Translations under genes and position numbers: made by a program | The notes under the pieces: generated by a model | The model's input: only the letters and a program-made list of their open reading frames with translations | Databases searched by the model: none | Told to the model about the DNA's origin: nothing | Assembly (NCBI GenBank): GCA_003150035.1 | Contig: QALR01000008.1 | Span: 1 to 59,604, forward strand | DNA: 59,604 nt | Direction of reading: 5' to 3' | DNA from: Clostridiales bacterium | GTDB taxonomy: Bacteria; Bacillota; Clostridia; Oscillospirales; CAG-272 | In this document: positions 8,140 through 16,957 of the stretch, in pieces | How the letters are laid out: each line of letters starts with the position of its first letter | Position numbering within the stretch: position 1 is the first letter of the stretch

Positions 8140-8567
8140 GCGAATTCAAACCGAAAATCGTCGCGTTCTGCTGCAATTGGTGTTCTTATGCGGGCGCCGA
8201 CCTTGCGGGCACGAACCGTCTGAATTATCCCGCCGACGTGAAAATCATTCGTGTGCCGTGCTCCTGCCGCGTCAACCCGATTTTTATTCTGCGTGCGTTT
8301 CAGAGGGGAGCGGACGGCGTGATTCTCTGCGGCTGCCATCCGGGCGACTGCCACTATACGACGGGCAACTACTATACCAGACGCCGCATGACGCTGCTTT
8401 TCTCGATGCTTGACTATCTCGGAATTGAAAAGGAGCGTACCCGCGTCGAATGGGTCTCCGCTGCCGAGGGTGCGAAATTTGCCTCTGTCATGCAGGACTT
8501 TGTGAAAACGGTAACGGAGCTTGGTGAAAACAAGAGATTGGAGGACCTCAGATGCAAGAAGCTATGA
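8130..8567 (+). CDS. flxD: MvhD/FlxD-like iron-sulfur electron-transfer subunit
   Basis: The 145-aa protein matches the MvhD family: CCNWCSYAGAD at the N-terminus, PCSCRVNP, and CGCHPGDCHY with a following N-Y-Y-T segment. MvhD holds a [2Fe-2S] cluster and joins HdrA to its electron-donor module (hydrogenase in methanogens, FlxABC in bacteria). The ATG at 8130 follows GGCGGAGG within the hdrA 3' end, whereas the frame is open further upstream. No hydrogenase genes follow, so the donor module is Flx type. Confidence 0.88.
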   Translation: MPISEFKPKIVAFCCNWCSYAGADLAGTNRLNYPADVKIIRVPCSCRVNPIFILRAFQRGADGVILCGCHPGDCHYTTGNYYTRRRMTLLFSMLDYLGIEKERTRVEWVSAAEGAKFASVMQDFVKTVTELGENKRLEDLRCKKL

Positions 8568-9520
8568 AAAAAAGAGCAAAAGAGCTCCTCGCCTCCGGTG
8601 AGGTCGCAAGAGTCATCGGATGGAAGAAAAACGAATTTGATTATGATATTACGCCCGCGGTGTTCGAATCAGCAGAGGAGCTCGACCGTGATTTTCGTTA
8701 TGATGATTTCTGCGGTCCGAATCTTTCCAAATTTACCTTCAAAAATCAGAAAAACGATACCAAAACATTGGTATTCTTAAAGCCGTGCGACACTTACAGC
8801 ATGACGCAGCTTATCACGGAACATCGTGTGAACCGTGACGCGCTGTATCTTATCGGGATTCCGTGCTTTGGGAAGATTGATGTTGAAAAGATACGTGCAG
8901 ACGGCACAGACGGCATTCTTTCGATTACCTCGGAGGGTGCCGACGTGACGGTGAAAACGCTTTACGGCGAGAAAAAATACGTGAAATCGGATGTGATGGC
9001 GGAGCGCTGTCTTGCCTGCAAGAGCAAATATCATACGATTTATGACGAACTCATGGGTGAGGAGGGCGAGGTCATGGAAACCGGCCGCTTCGACGAGGTC
9101 GAAAAGCTGGAAGCCATGACGCCGGACGAGAGATTCGACTTCTGGCGCGGCGAGCTTTCCCGCTGTATCCGCTGCAATGCCTGCCGGAATGCATGTCCTG
9201 CCTGCACGTGTGAGAGCTGTGTATTCGACAATCCTGCCACCGGCATTTCTCAGAAGGCGGCTGCGGACTCCTTTGAGGAAAATATGTTTCATATTATCCG
9301 CGCGTTTCATGTCGCGGGACGCTGCACGGACTGCGGCGAATGTTCGAGGGTTTGTCCGCAGCATATCCCGCTGCATCTGCTCAACCGTAAGTTCATTCGA
9401 GATATCGACAGCCTCTATGGTGAATATCAAGCCGGTGAGGAAGTCGGTCAGCGCGCGCCGCTTGTGAATTTTACGACGGACGACGCGGAGCCGGATATCA
9501 TTCGGAAGGGAGGAAAATGA
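8552..9520 (+). CDS. flxC: FlxC-like 4Fe-4S dicluster protein
   Basis: The 322-aa protein has an N-terminal region of the F420-hydrogenase/sulfhydrogenase beta type (VFLKPCDTYS, GIPCFGK, ERCLACKSKYH), then CIRCNACRNACPACTCESC and a second motif CTDCGECSRVCPQH. This fits FlxC of bacterial flxABCD-hdrABC clusters, and the mirror gene order here (hdrBCA-flxDCBA) supports the name. It starts at an ATG after GGAGG, overlapping flxD by 16 bp. Its exact route of electron transfer is inferred from the complex. Confidence 0.75.
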   Translation: MQEAMKKRAKELLASGEVARVIGWKKNEFDYDITPAVFESAEELDRDFRYDDFCGPNLSKFTFKNQKNDTKTLVFLKPCDTYSMTQLITEHRVNRDALYLIGIPCFGKIDVEKIRADGTDGILSITSEGADVTVKTLYGEKKYVKSDVMAERCLACKSKYHTIYDELMGEEGEVMETGRFDEVEKLEAMTPDERFDFWRGELSRCIRCNACRNACPACTCESCVFDNPATGISQKAAADSFEENMFHIIRAFHVAGRCTDCGECSRVCPQHIPLHLLNRKFIRDIDSLYGEYQAGEEVGQRAPLVNFTTDDAEPDIIRKGGK

Positions 9521-9521
9521 A

Positions 9522-10550
9522 ATGGTCAGAATTTCTCTTGACAAGCTGGATGCTCTTTTCGCGGCTATTGCCGAGACACAAACGCTTTATATTCCGACCG
9601 ACACGGCGCCGGGCATCGCGCAGTTTAAAAAGTGGCAGTCCGGCATGGAAATGACGGAAAAGCTGAAAACCTCCCGCAGTGCCAAGGACTTTTTCTTCCC
9701 GCAAACGGAAAATCTTGTGGATTTTAAGCTGAACGGTAAGAAAATCGACATCATCGATCCGCGCAGGGAAACCGAAAATTTCGTGATTTTCGGCGTGCGC
9801 GCCTGTGACGCGAAAAGCTTTGCAATCCTTGACCGCGTATTCCTTTCGGATCCGGTCGATACCTATTATCAGAACCGCCGCGAGCATGGCACCATTGTGA
9901 CGCTTGCCTGCTCGCGCCCGACCGAGTCCTGCTTTTGCCAGACGTTCGGAATCGACCCCGCTGAGCCGGGCGGCGATGTTTCCGCATGGAAATGCGAGAG
10001 CTTCCTGTATCTTGAACCGATAACGGAGAAAGGCAGGACGCTGCTTTCTGCCCTTGGCGACTCCCTCTTTGAGGAATGTCCGGAGAGTGCGGTCGAGGCG
10101 GAAAAGGAGAATATCCGCGGCATTCTGAAAAAGCTCCCGCTTGCATCTCTTACGCCGGATGCGTTCGGCGGCGGAAAAACGGAAACCTATTTTGACTCTG
10201 AAAAATGGAAAGAGCTTTCCGAGGCGTGCCTCGGATGCGGCACCTGCACCTTTGTCTGTCCGACATGCCAATGCTATGATATTCGGGATTTTGATACCGG
10301 ACACGGTGTGCGCCGCTTCCGCTGTTGGGACAGCTGTATGTACTCGGATTTCACCAAAATGGCAAGCGGGAATCCGCGGCTGACGCAAAAAGAACGATTC
10401 CGTCAGAGATTTATGCATAAGCTCGTCTATTATCCGGAGAATAACGACGGGATTTTCGGCTGCGTCGGCTGTGGCAGATGCGTGGAGAAATGCCCGGTTT
10501 CCATGAATATCGTCAAAGTGATGAAAACGCTGGGGGAGGATGAAACATGA
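9522..10550 (+). CDS. flxB: FlxB-like iron-sulfur subunit (sulfhydrogenase beta/AsrA-like)
   Basis: The 342-aa protein resembles HydB of the Pyrococcus sulfhydrogenase and AsrA: FGVRACDAKSF, the CSRPTESCFCQTFG segment, and two ferredoxin motifs, CLGCGTCTFVCPTCQCYD and CVGCGRCVEKCP. The family passes electrons between a flavin NAD(P)H-binding partner (FlxA) and other Fe-S centres. It begins one base after the flxC stop, after GGAGG, and overlaps flxA by 4 bp (ATGA), so translation is probably coupled. Confidence 0.82.
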   Translation: MVRISLDKLDALFAAIAETQTLYIPTDTAPGIAQFKKWQSGMEMTEKLKTSRSAKDFFFPQTENLVDFKLNGKKIDIIDPRRETENFVIFGVRACDAKSFAILDRVFLSDPVDTYYQNRREHGTIVTLACSRPTESCFCQTFGIDPAEPGGDVSAWKCESFLYLEPITEKGRTLLSALGDSLFEECPESAVEAEKENIRGILKKLPLASLTPDAFGGGKTETYFDSEKWKELSEACLGCGTCTFVCPTCQCYDIRDFDTGHGVRRFRCWDSCMYSDFTKMASGNPRLTQKERFRQRFMHKLVYYPENNDGIFGCVGCGRCVEKCPVSMNIVKVMKTLGEDET

Positions 10551-11380
10551 ACGCTGAAACATTGATTCCGAAAATCGGCGTTGTGACGGAGATCAGAATC
10601 GACACGCCCGATATCAAGAACTTTCGTGTCGTCGGAACGGACGGAAAAAAGCCTTTCGTTCATAAGCCCGGCCAATGCGCGATGATTTCACTTCCCGGCA
10701 TCGGAGAGGGTATGTTTTCGATTACCTCATCTCCGACCAACACGGAATATATGGAATTTGAAATCAAAAAATGCGGATGTCTCACAAGTTGGCTCCATAA
10801 GATTGAGGCGGGACAGGAAATTACGGTGCGCGGTCCTTACGGAAACGGCTTCCCGGTGGATGATGCTTTCGCCGGGCGCGACCTGCTCATTATTGCGGGC
10901 GGCGTCGGGCTTGCACCGGTGCGCTCGGTCATCAATTATTGCCGGCATTTCCGCGACCGCTATGGAAAAATAGACATCGTATACGGCTCGCGAACGAAGG
11001 AGGACCTCGCGTTTTATGAGGAAATCCTCCATGAATGGATGGGCCCCGAGGAGAAGGATGTCCATGTCCACCTCACCATAGACCGTGAAGAAGAGGGTTG
11101 GGACGGGCATGTCGGCTTCGTGCCGAACTATGTGAAGGAGCTTGCTTTTGACACGGATAAAACGGTTATCATGTGCGGGCCGCCGATTATGATTAAATTC
11201 ACGCTTGCGGGGCTCAAAGAGCTTGGTTTCGACGAGAAGCAGATTTACACGACCATGGAGCTGCGCATGAAATGCGGCGTCGGCAAATGCGGCAGATGCA
11301 ATATCGGCGCAAAATATGTCTGCAAGGACGGTCCGGTGTTCCGCATGGATGAGCTCTCCGAGCTTCCGGACGAATATTAA
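10547..11380 (+). CDS. flxA: FlxA-like FAD/NAD(P)-binding oxidoreductase subunit
   Basis: The 277-aa protein is of the HydG/AsrB/PyrK type. It has a flavin-binding half with PGQCAMISLPG and FSITSSP, an NAD(P)-binding half with IIAGGVGLAPVRS and VIMCGPP, and a C-terminal [2Fe-2S] motif in MKCGVGKCGRCNIG with a later Cys. It is the likely entry point for NADH electrons into the Hdr-Flx complex; NADH rather than NADPH is inferred from studied Flx systems. It ends 19 bp before frdB. Confidence 0.85.
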   Translation: MNAETLIPKIGVVTEIRIDTPDIKNFRVVGTDGKKPFVHKPGQCAMISLPGIGEGMFSITSSPTNTEYMEFEIKKCGCLTSWLHKIEAGQEITVRGPYGNGFPVDDAFAGRDLLIIAGGVGLAPVRSVINYCRHFRDRYGKIDIVYGSRTKEDLAFYEEILHEWMGPEEKDVHVHLTIDREEEGWDGHVGFVPNYVKELAFDTDKTVIMCGPPIMIKFTLAGLKELGFDEKQIYTTMELRMKCGVGKCGRCNIGAKYVCKDGPVFRMDELSELPDEY

Positions 11381-11399
11381 GGATGGGAGGATTTCTGAA

Positions 11400-12074
11400 A
11401 TGGAAAATATGGTAAACATCTTTCTATACGGCAAAAAATATGAGGTTCCGTCGAATCTGACCATCATGGGCGCGATGGAATACGCAGGGTATCAGCTTGT
11501 GCGCGGCTGCGGATGCCGGAACGGCTTCTGCGGCGCCTGCGCGACGATTTATCGCATCAAGGGGGATAATGAGCTGAAGGTATGTCTTGCCTGTCAGACT
11601 AAGGTAGAAAACGACATGTATATCGCGACGCTGCCGTTCTTCCCGCTTGTCAAGCAGGTATATGACATGGAGAAAATCCGCCCTACCGAACAAATCATGA
11701 TGCAGCTCTATCCCGAGATCTACAGCTGTATCGGCTGCAATGCCTGCACGAAGGCCTGCACGCAGGGACTGAATGTGATGCAGTACATCGCCTATGCGCA
11801 GAGAGGTGAGTTTGAAAAATGCGCCGAGGAATCTTTTGACTGCGTGATGTGCGGCGTATGCTCATCCCGCTGTCCCGCCGGCATTTCACACCCGCAGGTA
11901 GCTATGCTAGCAAGACGTCTCAACGGAAAGTATCTCGCACCGAAGTCGGAGCATCTTGAGGATCGTGTGCGTGAGATAAGAAACGGAGACTTCAAAGAAC
12001 TGCTTGAGGGCTTGATGCAGAAGCCGATTTCGGAGATGAAAGAGCTCTATAACAACCGAGATATCGAAGCGTGA
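11400..12074 (+). CDS. frdB: Fumarate reductase/succinate dehydrogenase-like iron-sulfur subunit
   Basis: The 224-aa protein has an N-terminal [2Fe-2S] domain (Cys37, Cys39, Cys44, Cys47, Cys62, Cys65) and a C-terminal domain with Cys110-X2-Cys113-X2-Cys116-X3-Cys120 and Cys148-X2-Cys151-X2-Cys154-X3-Cys158. No membrane segment is visible and no membrane-anchor subunit gene follows. It would relay electrons to the flavoprotein FrdA. The ATG at 11400 follows GGGAGG; the frame is open upstream into flxA. The immediate linkage to flxA is unusual for a fumarate reductase. Confidence 0.82.
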   Translation: MENMVNIFLYGKKYEVPSNLTIMGAMEYAGYQLVRGCGCRNGFCGACATIYRIKGDNELKVCLACQTKVENDMYIATLPFFPLVKQVYDMEKIRPTEQIMMQLYPEIYSCIGCNACTKACTQGLNVMQYIAYAQRGEFEKCAEESFDCVMCGVCSSRCPAGISHPQVAMLARRLNGKYLAPKSEHLEDRVREIRNGDFKELLEGLMQKPISEMKELYNNRDIEA

Positions 12075-12087
12075 GGAGGGGTGTGAG

Positions 12088-13707
12088 ATGTATAACGAAA
12101 AAATGCTCGAATCCATGAAAAAGGTCGCGGCAAGGCGTGCGGCAAATGCAGCGCTCGAACCGCGCAGAATGACGGCGGACGAAAAGGACGCCCTTCTTGC
12201 CAAATTTCATCCGGATTATAGAATGGAAGAGTTTGCGACGCTTTCCGTCGGGAAAAACAAGGGCGACAAGGTTCCGCGTGAGCTTCGTGCGCTTCTTGAA
12301 GCAGGAAGCCGGATCGACCCTGAAAAAATCGATTTGTCTCATCCGGATTATGAAACGGACGTCCTCATCATCGGCGGCGGCGGCGCCGGCGCTTCCGCGG
12401 CCATCGAGGCAAATGCCGCCGGCGCGGATGTCATGATTGTCACAAAGCTGCGTATCGGCGATGCGAACACCATGATGGCGGAGGGCGGCATTCAAGCGGC
12501 GGATAAGCCGAACGATTCGCCGGCTATCCATTATCTGGATGCTTTTGGCGGCGGACATTTTGCCGCTAAACCGGAGCTGCTCTATAAGCTAGTGAGCGAG
12601 GCGCCGGAGGCGATCCTTTGGCTGAGTGAGCTTGGCGTCGAGTTCGATAAGGCACCAGACGGCACGATGATCACGACGCACGGTGGTGGAACCTCCCGCA
12701 AGAGAATGCATGCCGCAAAGGATTATTCCGGCGCGGAGATCATGCGCACACTGCGCGACGAGGTGTTGGGCCGCGGTATTCCGGTTGTGGACTTCACGGC
12801 GGCAATTGAGCTGATTCTCGATGAAGCCGGTCACTGCGCGGGCGCGGTGCTCATGAATATGGAAACGAGAGAGCTTCTTGTTGCCAAGGCGAAAACTGTG
12901 ATTTTAGCGACGGGGGGCGCCGGCAGACTTCATTATCAGGACTTTCCGACATCCAATCACTATGGAGCGACGGCGGATGGTCTTGTGCTCGGCTACCGAG
13001 CCGGCGCAAAGCTGCTCTACGCCGATACGCTTCAGTATCATCCGACGGGAGCCGCTTATCCTGAGCAGATTTTCGGTGCGCTTGTGACCGAGAAGGTCCG
13101 ATCCATCGGCGCAAAGCTCGTCAATGCAGACGGCGAGGTGTTCATGCATCCGCTAGAGACGCGCGATGTGGCGGCGGCTTCTATTATCCGTGAATGCACG
13201 GAGCGCGGAAAGGGTATTGCGACCTCCGACGGCGTCGGCGTATGGCTCGATACTCCGATGATCGAGCTCGGGAGCGGAGAGGGTACCATCGAAAAAAGAA
13301 TTCCCGCGATGCTGCGCATGTTCGGCAAATACGGAATCGATATCCGCAAGGAACCGATCCTCGTTTATCCGACGCTCCATTATCAAAACGGCGGTCTCGA
13401 TATCGATACCGACTGCATGACCGGCGTGGAAAACCTTTTCGCGGCGGGCGAGGTCGTCGGGGGTATCCATGGACGAAACCGCTTGATGGGAAATTCGCTG
13501 CTCGACGTCATCGTGTTCGGCAGAGATGCCGGACGTGCTGCCGCAGCAAAATCCAAGTCTGTGACGGTAGGGGCGCTTACGCTTTCTCACGTTACACGTT
13601 TTGCAGCAGAGGTAAAAGCTGCCGGCGTTGAAAGCGATACCGTATCCCCCAAGCTTCTTCCGACCTATACGCATGGAAATCCGAAGCTTGAGGCCCAGAA
13701 TCGTTAA
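12088..13707 (+). CDS. frdA: Soluble fumarate reductase-like flavoprotein subunit
   Basis: The 539-aa protein has an FAD-binding GGGGAGAS at about residue 96, and catalytic-site segments of the FrdA/SdhA family: THGGGTSRKR, QYHPTG, TRDVAAASI, PTLHYQNGG, and GRNRLMGNSLLD near the C-terminus. Asn128 (in NTMMAEGGI) takes the place of the His that binds FAD covalently in membrane-bound SdhA/FrdA, so FAD is probably non-covalent as in soluble enzymes. About 88 residues precede the FAD domain as an extension. L-aspartate oxidase is an alternative, but the Fe-S partner and neighbours favour fumarate reductase. Confidence 0.82.
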   Translation: MYNEKMLESMKKVAARRAANAALEPRRMTADEKDALLAKFHPDYRMEEFATLSVGKNKGDKVPRELRALLEAGSRIDPEKIDLSHPDYETDVLIIGGGGAGASAAIEANAAGADVMIVTKLRIGDANTMMAEGGIQAADKPNDSPAIHYLDAFGGGHFAAKPELLYKLVSEAPEAILWLSELGVEFDKAPDGTMITTHGGGTSRKRMHAAKDYSGAEIMRTLRDEVLGRGIPVVDFTAAIELILDEAGHCAGAVLMNMETRELLVAKAKTVILATGGAGRLHYQDFPTSNHYGATADGLVLGYRAGAKLLYADTLQYHPTGAAYPEQIFGALVTEKVRSIGAKLVNADGEVFMHPLETRDVAAASIIRECTERGKGIATSDGVGVWLDTPMIELGSGEGTIEKRIPAMLRMFGKYGIDIRKEPILVYPTLHYQNGGLDIDTDCMTGVENLFAAGEVVGGIHGRNRLMGNSLLDVIVFGRDAGRAAAAKSKSVTVGALTLSHVTRFAAEVKAAGVESDTVSPKLLPTYTHGNPKLEAQNR

Positions 13708-13751
13708 GCAATATCTCCATATATATTTTTTCTGAAAGGAAAGGGAAAAGA

Positions 13752-15545
13752 ATGAAGAATTTTACGCAAAACAAAACGGTCCTTGCATGGATCGACGAGA
13801 TGAAAGCGCTTCTCACACCGGAGAGTGTCATGGTCATCGACGGCAGCGAGGAGCAGCTTGACGCCCTTCGTGCGCAGGCGGTTGCTACGGGAGAGATGAT
13901 CAAGCTCAATGAAGAAAAGCTCCCGGGCTGCTATCTCCACAGGACCAAGCCTAACGACGTCGCACGTGTCGAGGACAGGACCTTTATCTGCTCAAGAGAA
14001 AAAGAAAACGCCGGTCCTACCAACAACTGGTGTGACCCGAAGGAAATGTACGCTAAGCTCTATGATATCGCCCGTGGCTCCTATAAGGGCAGAACCATGT
14101 ATATCATCCCGTATTCCATGGGACCTATCGGCTCTCCACTCGCCAAAATCGGTATTGAGGTAACGGATTCCATCTATGTCGTACTTAATATGGCGATTAT
14201 GACCCGTGTCGGCAGCAAGGTGTTGGAAGTTCTCGGCGACTCCAACGACTGGGTAAGAGGCCTGCATGCGAAATGCGACGTGGATCCGGAGAAGAGATAT
14301 ATCTGCCAGTTCCCGGAGGATAATACCATCATTTCCGTTAACTCTGCATACGGCGGCAACGTTCTGCTCGGAAAGAAATGCTTCGCACTGCGCATCGCTT
14401 CCTATCAGGGCTGGAAGGAAGGTTGGATGGCGGAGCACATGCTCATTCTCGGCGTCGAGAATCCGAAGGGCGAGATCAAATACGTAGCGGCCGCGTTCCC
14501 GTCCGCTTGCGGGAAAACCAATCTCGCGATGATGATTCCGCCGGAATATCTGAGAAAAAAAGGCTATAAGGTTTGGACAGTCGGCGACGATATCGCGTGG
14601 ATGCGCATCGGTGCGGACGGCAGACTTTACGCTATCAATCCGGAGAACGGATTCTTCGGCGTGGCGCCCGGCACGAATGCACATTCCAATTACAATGCGC
14701 TTGCGTCCACTAGAAAGAACACTATTTTTACAAATGTAGCGCTCAATACGGATGATAACACGGTATGGTGGGAGGGACTTGACAAGAATCCCCCGGAGCA
14801 TGCAATCGATTGGAAGGGCAATCCGTGGAATCCCTCTATGTATAACAAAGCGGATAAATCCACCTATGCGGCGCATCCGAATTCTCGTTTCACAGCTCCG
14901 GCCGTCAACTGCCCGTGCATCTCTCCCGAGTTTGACAAAGGAGCCGGCGTTCCGATTTCTGCTATTATCTTCGGCGGACGCCGTGCAAAATGTGCGCCGC
15001 TTGTCTATCAGTCCAAGAGTTGGGAAAACGGTGTGTTTGTAGGCGCATCCATGGCGTCTGAGACCACGGCTGCTGCCGCCGGTGCGGTAGGCGTCGTTCG
15101 CCGCGACCCGATGGCGATGCTTCCGTTCTGCGGCTACAATATGGGTGATTATTTTGCTCACTGGCTGGAGATGGGTGAGAAGCTCGGCGATAAAGCGCCG
15201 AAGATCTTCAACGTCAACTGGTTCCGCACCGACGATGAAGGCAACTTCATCTGGCCGGGCTTTGGCGACAACATGAGAGTGGTCAACTGGATCATCGATC
15301 GCTGTGAGGGCAAGGCGGACGCGGTGGAGACTCCGATCGGCTATGTTCCGAGACCGGAAGACATCGACCTTACCGGACTTGAAGATTTCGATATCGAGAA
15401 GCTGAAAACCATTCTTGACGTGGATAAGAAGGTCTGGACGAAGGAAGCCGATGAAATTGAGGAATATTTCAAGAAATTCGGTGACAAGCTCCCGAAGGAA
15501 TTGAAAAATCAGCTGGAAACGCTGAAAAAAGCAGTCGCCGAATAA
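13752..15545 (+). CDS. pckG: Phosphoenolpyruvate carboxykinase (GTP)
   Basis: The 597-aa protein is a full-length GTP-dependent PEPCK. The kinase loop FPSACGKTNLAMM, the VGDDIAWMR metal-site segment, the GVAPGTN segment and the FGGRRAKCAPLV region are all clear. It interconverts oxaloacetate + GTP with PEP + CO2 + GDP. Next to malate dehydrogenase-like, fumarase and fumarate reductase genes it probably runs as a carboxylase, feeding PEP into succinate formation and conserving GTP. It is separated from frdA by 44 bp with a strong GAAAGG ribosome site. Confidence 0.96.
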   Translation: MKNFTQNKTVLAWIDEMKALLTPESVMVIDGSEEQLDALRAQAVATGEMIKLNEEKLPGCYLHRTKPNDVARVEDRTFICSREKENAGPTNNWCDPKEMYAKLYDIARGSYKGRTMYIIPYSMGPIGSPLAKIGIEVTDSIYVVLNMAIMTRVGSKVLEVLGDSNDWVRGLHAKCDVDPEKRYICQFPEDNTIISVNSAYGGNVLLGKKCFALRIASYQGWKEGWMAEHMLILGVENPKGEIKYVAAAFPSACGKTNLAMMIPPEYLRKKGYKVWTVGDDIAWMRIGADGRLYAINPENGFFGVAPGTNAHSNYNALASTRKNTIFTNVALNTDDNTVWWEGLDKNPPEHAIDWKGNPWNPSMYNKADKSTYAAHPNSRFTAPAVNCPCISPEFDKGAGVPISAIIFGGRRAKCAPLVYQSKSWENGVFVGASMASETTAAAAGAVGVVRRDPMAMLPFCGYNMGDYFAHWLEMGEKLGDKAPKIFNVNWFRTDDEGNFIWPGFGDNMRVVNWIIDRCEGKADAVETPIGYVPRPEDIDLTGLEDFDIEKLKTILDVDKKVWTKEADEIEEYFKKFGDKLPKELKNQLETLKKAVAE

Positions 15546-15568
15546 GGCGGCTGCCCCTGATACGTATA

Positions 15569-15606
15569 AAAAGTCGGCTGCCGAATCCTTTTGGATTTGG
15601 CAGCCG
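15569..15606 (-). terminator. Terminator of the PQ-loop gene, probably bidirectional
   Basis: CGGCTGCCGAATCC (15575-15588) pairs with GGATTTGGCAGCCG (15593-15606). On the minus strand the stem is followed by ACTTTTTATA, so it terminates the 15619-15936 gene. The plus-strand tail is weak, but it is the only visible stop for the pck transcript. Confidence 0.65.
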
Positions 15607-15618
15607 GGATATCTTTAT

Positions 15619-15936
15619 TCAGGCTTTTTCTCCGACAGCTTTTATGGCTTTTCCTTTTTCTTCGTTTTCACGGAGCCTGTCTAGATGGCGGTTCCGGTAA
15701 TACACGACAAGGTCCGTTGAAACAATCAGCAGATTGATGATATAGGCGACAAGCACGTAATTGACGTTGCCGCTCATGATTTTTGCGGTGATTCCAGCAA
15801 CATATCCGCACATAATAAGAAGAATAAAGGGTCTGCTCATTCCTTTCGCGGTGCCTGCTTTATAGCTTTTATAAACAGTAAGCGGCCATGAAATGCCAAA
15901 GCATACGAGCATCAATGTTTCTAAAATTTCCGGCAT
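15619..15936 (-). CDS. Small PQ-loop/SWEET-like membrane protein
   Basis: The 105-aa product has three hydrophobic segments and a PQ-loop-like motif (FGISWPLTVYKSYKAGTAKG), with a charged C-terminal tail. Three-helix proteins of this fold (SemiSWEETs) act as dimers in sugar transport, but many clostridial members have no known substrate. The ATG at 15936 is chosen because GGAGG lies just upstream; a longer start at 15957 would place that site inside the gene. It is divergent from a LysR gene, which may regulate it. Confidence 0.75.
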   Translation of the reverse strand: MPEILETLMLVCFGISWPLTVYKSYKAGTAKGMSRPFILLIMCGYVAGITAKIMSGNVNYVLVAYIINLLIVSTDLVVYYRNRHLDRLRENEEKGKAIKAVGEKA

Positions 15937-15975
15937 GTTAAAATCCTCCAAGCCCAATCTTCATTTTATGTTTTT

Positions 15976-16003
15976 ATTATAACACAAAAAACAATAATGT
16001 CTA
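15976..16003 (-). promoter_or_regulatory. Promoter of the PQ-loop gene
   Basis: On the minus strand TAGACA (15998-16003) and TATAAT (15976-15981) are 16 bp apart. The AT-rich divergent region up to 16040 would also hold the LysR operator. Confidence 0.5.
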
Positions 16004-16056
16004 ATATATAATATATATGATATTCATAATATAAAAATTATATATAGGAGTAAATG

Positions 16057-16941
16057 ATGGAACTGACTCAGCTGAAATATTTTTATGCGGTTGCCGAAAA
16101 TCTGCATGTGACAAAGACGGCGGAACAGCTCCATATTGCACAGCCGGCGCTGACGCAATCGGTGCGGCGCCTGGAGCATGAGCTTGGTCATCCGCTGTTT
16201 GCCGCAAAGGGCCGGAATATTGTTTTAACGGAATACGGGAAATATTTGAAGGAGCAGCTTGCTCCGATACTTGAGCGGCTTGACACGCTTCCCCATGAAC
16301 TTGAAACGCTTGCTGCATTGGAGCGTGAAACCATTCATATCAATGTAAGCGCAGCATCCACTGTGGTAACGGAATGCATTATACAATATCGAAGGCAAAA
16401 TCGAAACGTGAATTTCAAAGTGGTGCAAAGCGATTCCGCCGGAATGCCATATGACATCGACATCAGCACGGAGCTACGCCATAAGGGAGAAAACAGCTCG
16501 ACCTGTATTTTTACGGAACGCATCTTTTTGGCAGTACCTGCTGTCGGTAAATATGCCGGACGGCGCGTAATTCGGCTTTCCGAGGTTTCGGATGAAGAAT
16601 TTATCAGCCTTGCCGATGTGAAGAATCTGCGTACCATTTGTGATAAATTTTGCAGAGAAGCGGGTTTTTCGCCTCGGATTGTCTTTGAGAGTGATAATCA
16701 GAACGCAGTCAAGAATCTGATTGCCGCGGGAGTCGGCGTTGGTTTTTGGCCGGAGTATACATGGGGAGCGATGGACTCTCCGGATGTCAATTTAATTGGG
16801 ATTACCGATCCCGAATGCAAACGGGATATTGTGCTCACCTGCAATGAAAACAAGGAGGACACATGTGAGGTCAGGCGTTTTTACGACTTTATAACAGATT
16901 ATTTTGAAAAACTTTTTCAAATGTCGCGTGCCGTGCGCTGA
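16057..16941 (+). CDS. LysR-family transcriptional regulator
   Basis: The N-terminal helix-turn-helix is typical (LKYFYAVAENLHVTKTAEQL, then IAQPALTQSVRRLEHELG), followed by a substrate-binding-like effector domain; 294 aa. Two ATGs occur at 16054 and 16057; the second has better spacing from AGGAG. It is divergent from the PQ-loop gene and its end is close to rex. Its regulon is not evident from sequence; autoregulation and control of the divergent gene are the default expectation. Confidence 0.85.
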   Translation: MELTQLKYFYAVAENLHVTKTAEQLHIAQPALTQSVRRLEHELGHPLFAAKGRNIVLTEYGKYLKEQLAPILERLDTLPHELETLAALERETIHINVSAASTVVTECIIQYRRQNRNVNFKVVQSDSAGMPYDIDISTELRHKGENSSTCIFTERIFLAVPAVGKYAGRRVIRLSEVSDEEFISLADVKNLRTICDKFCREAGFSPRIVFESDNQNAVKNLIAAGVGVGFWPEYTWGAMDSPDVNLIGITDPECKRDIVLTCNENKEDTCEVRRFYDFITDYFEKLFQMSRAVR

Positions 16942-16957
16942 CTGGGAGGAGGATTGT

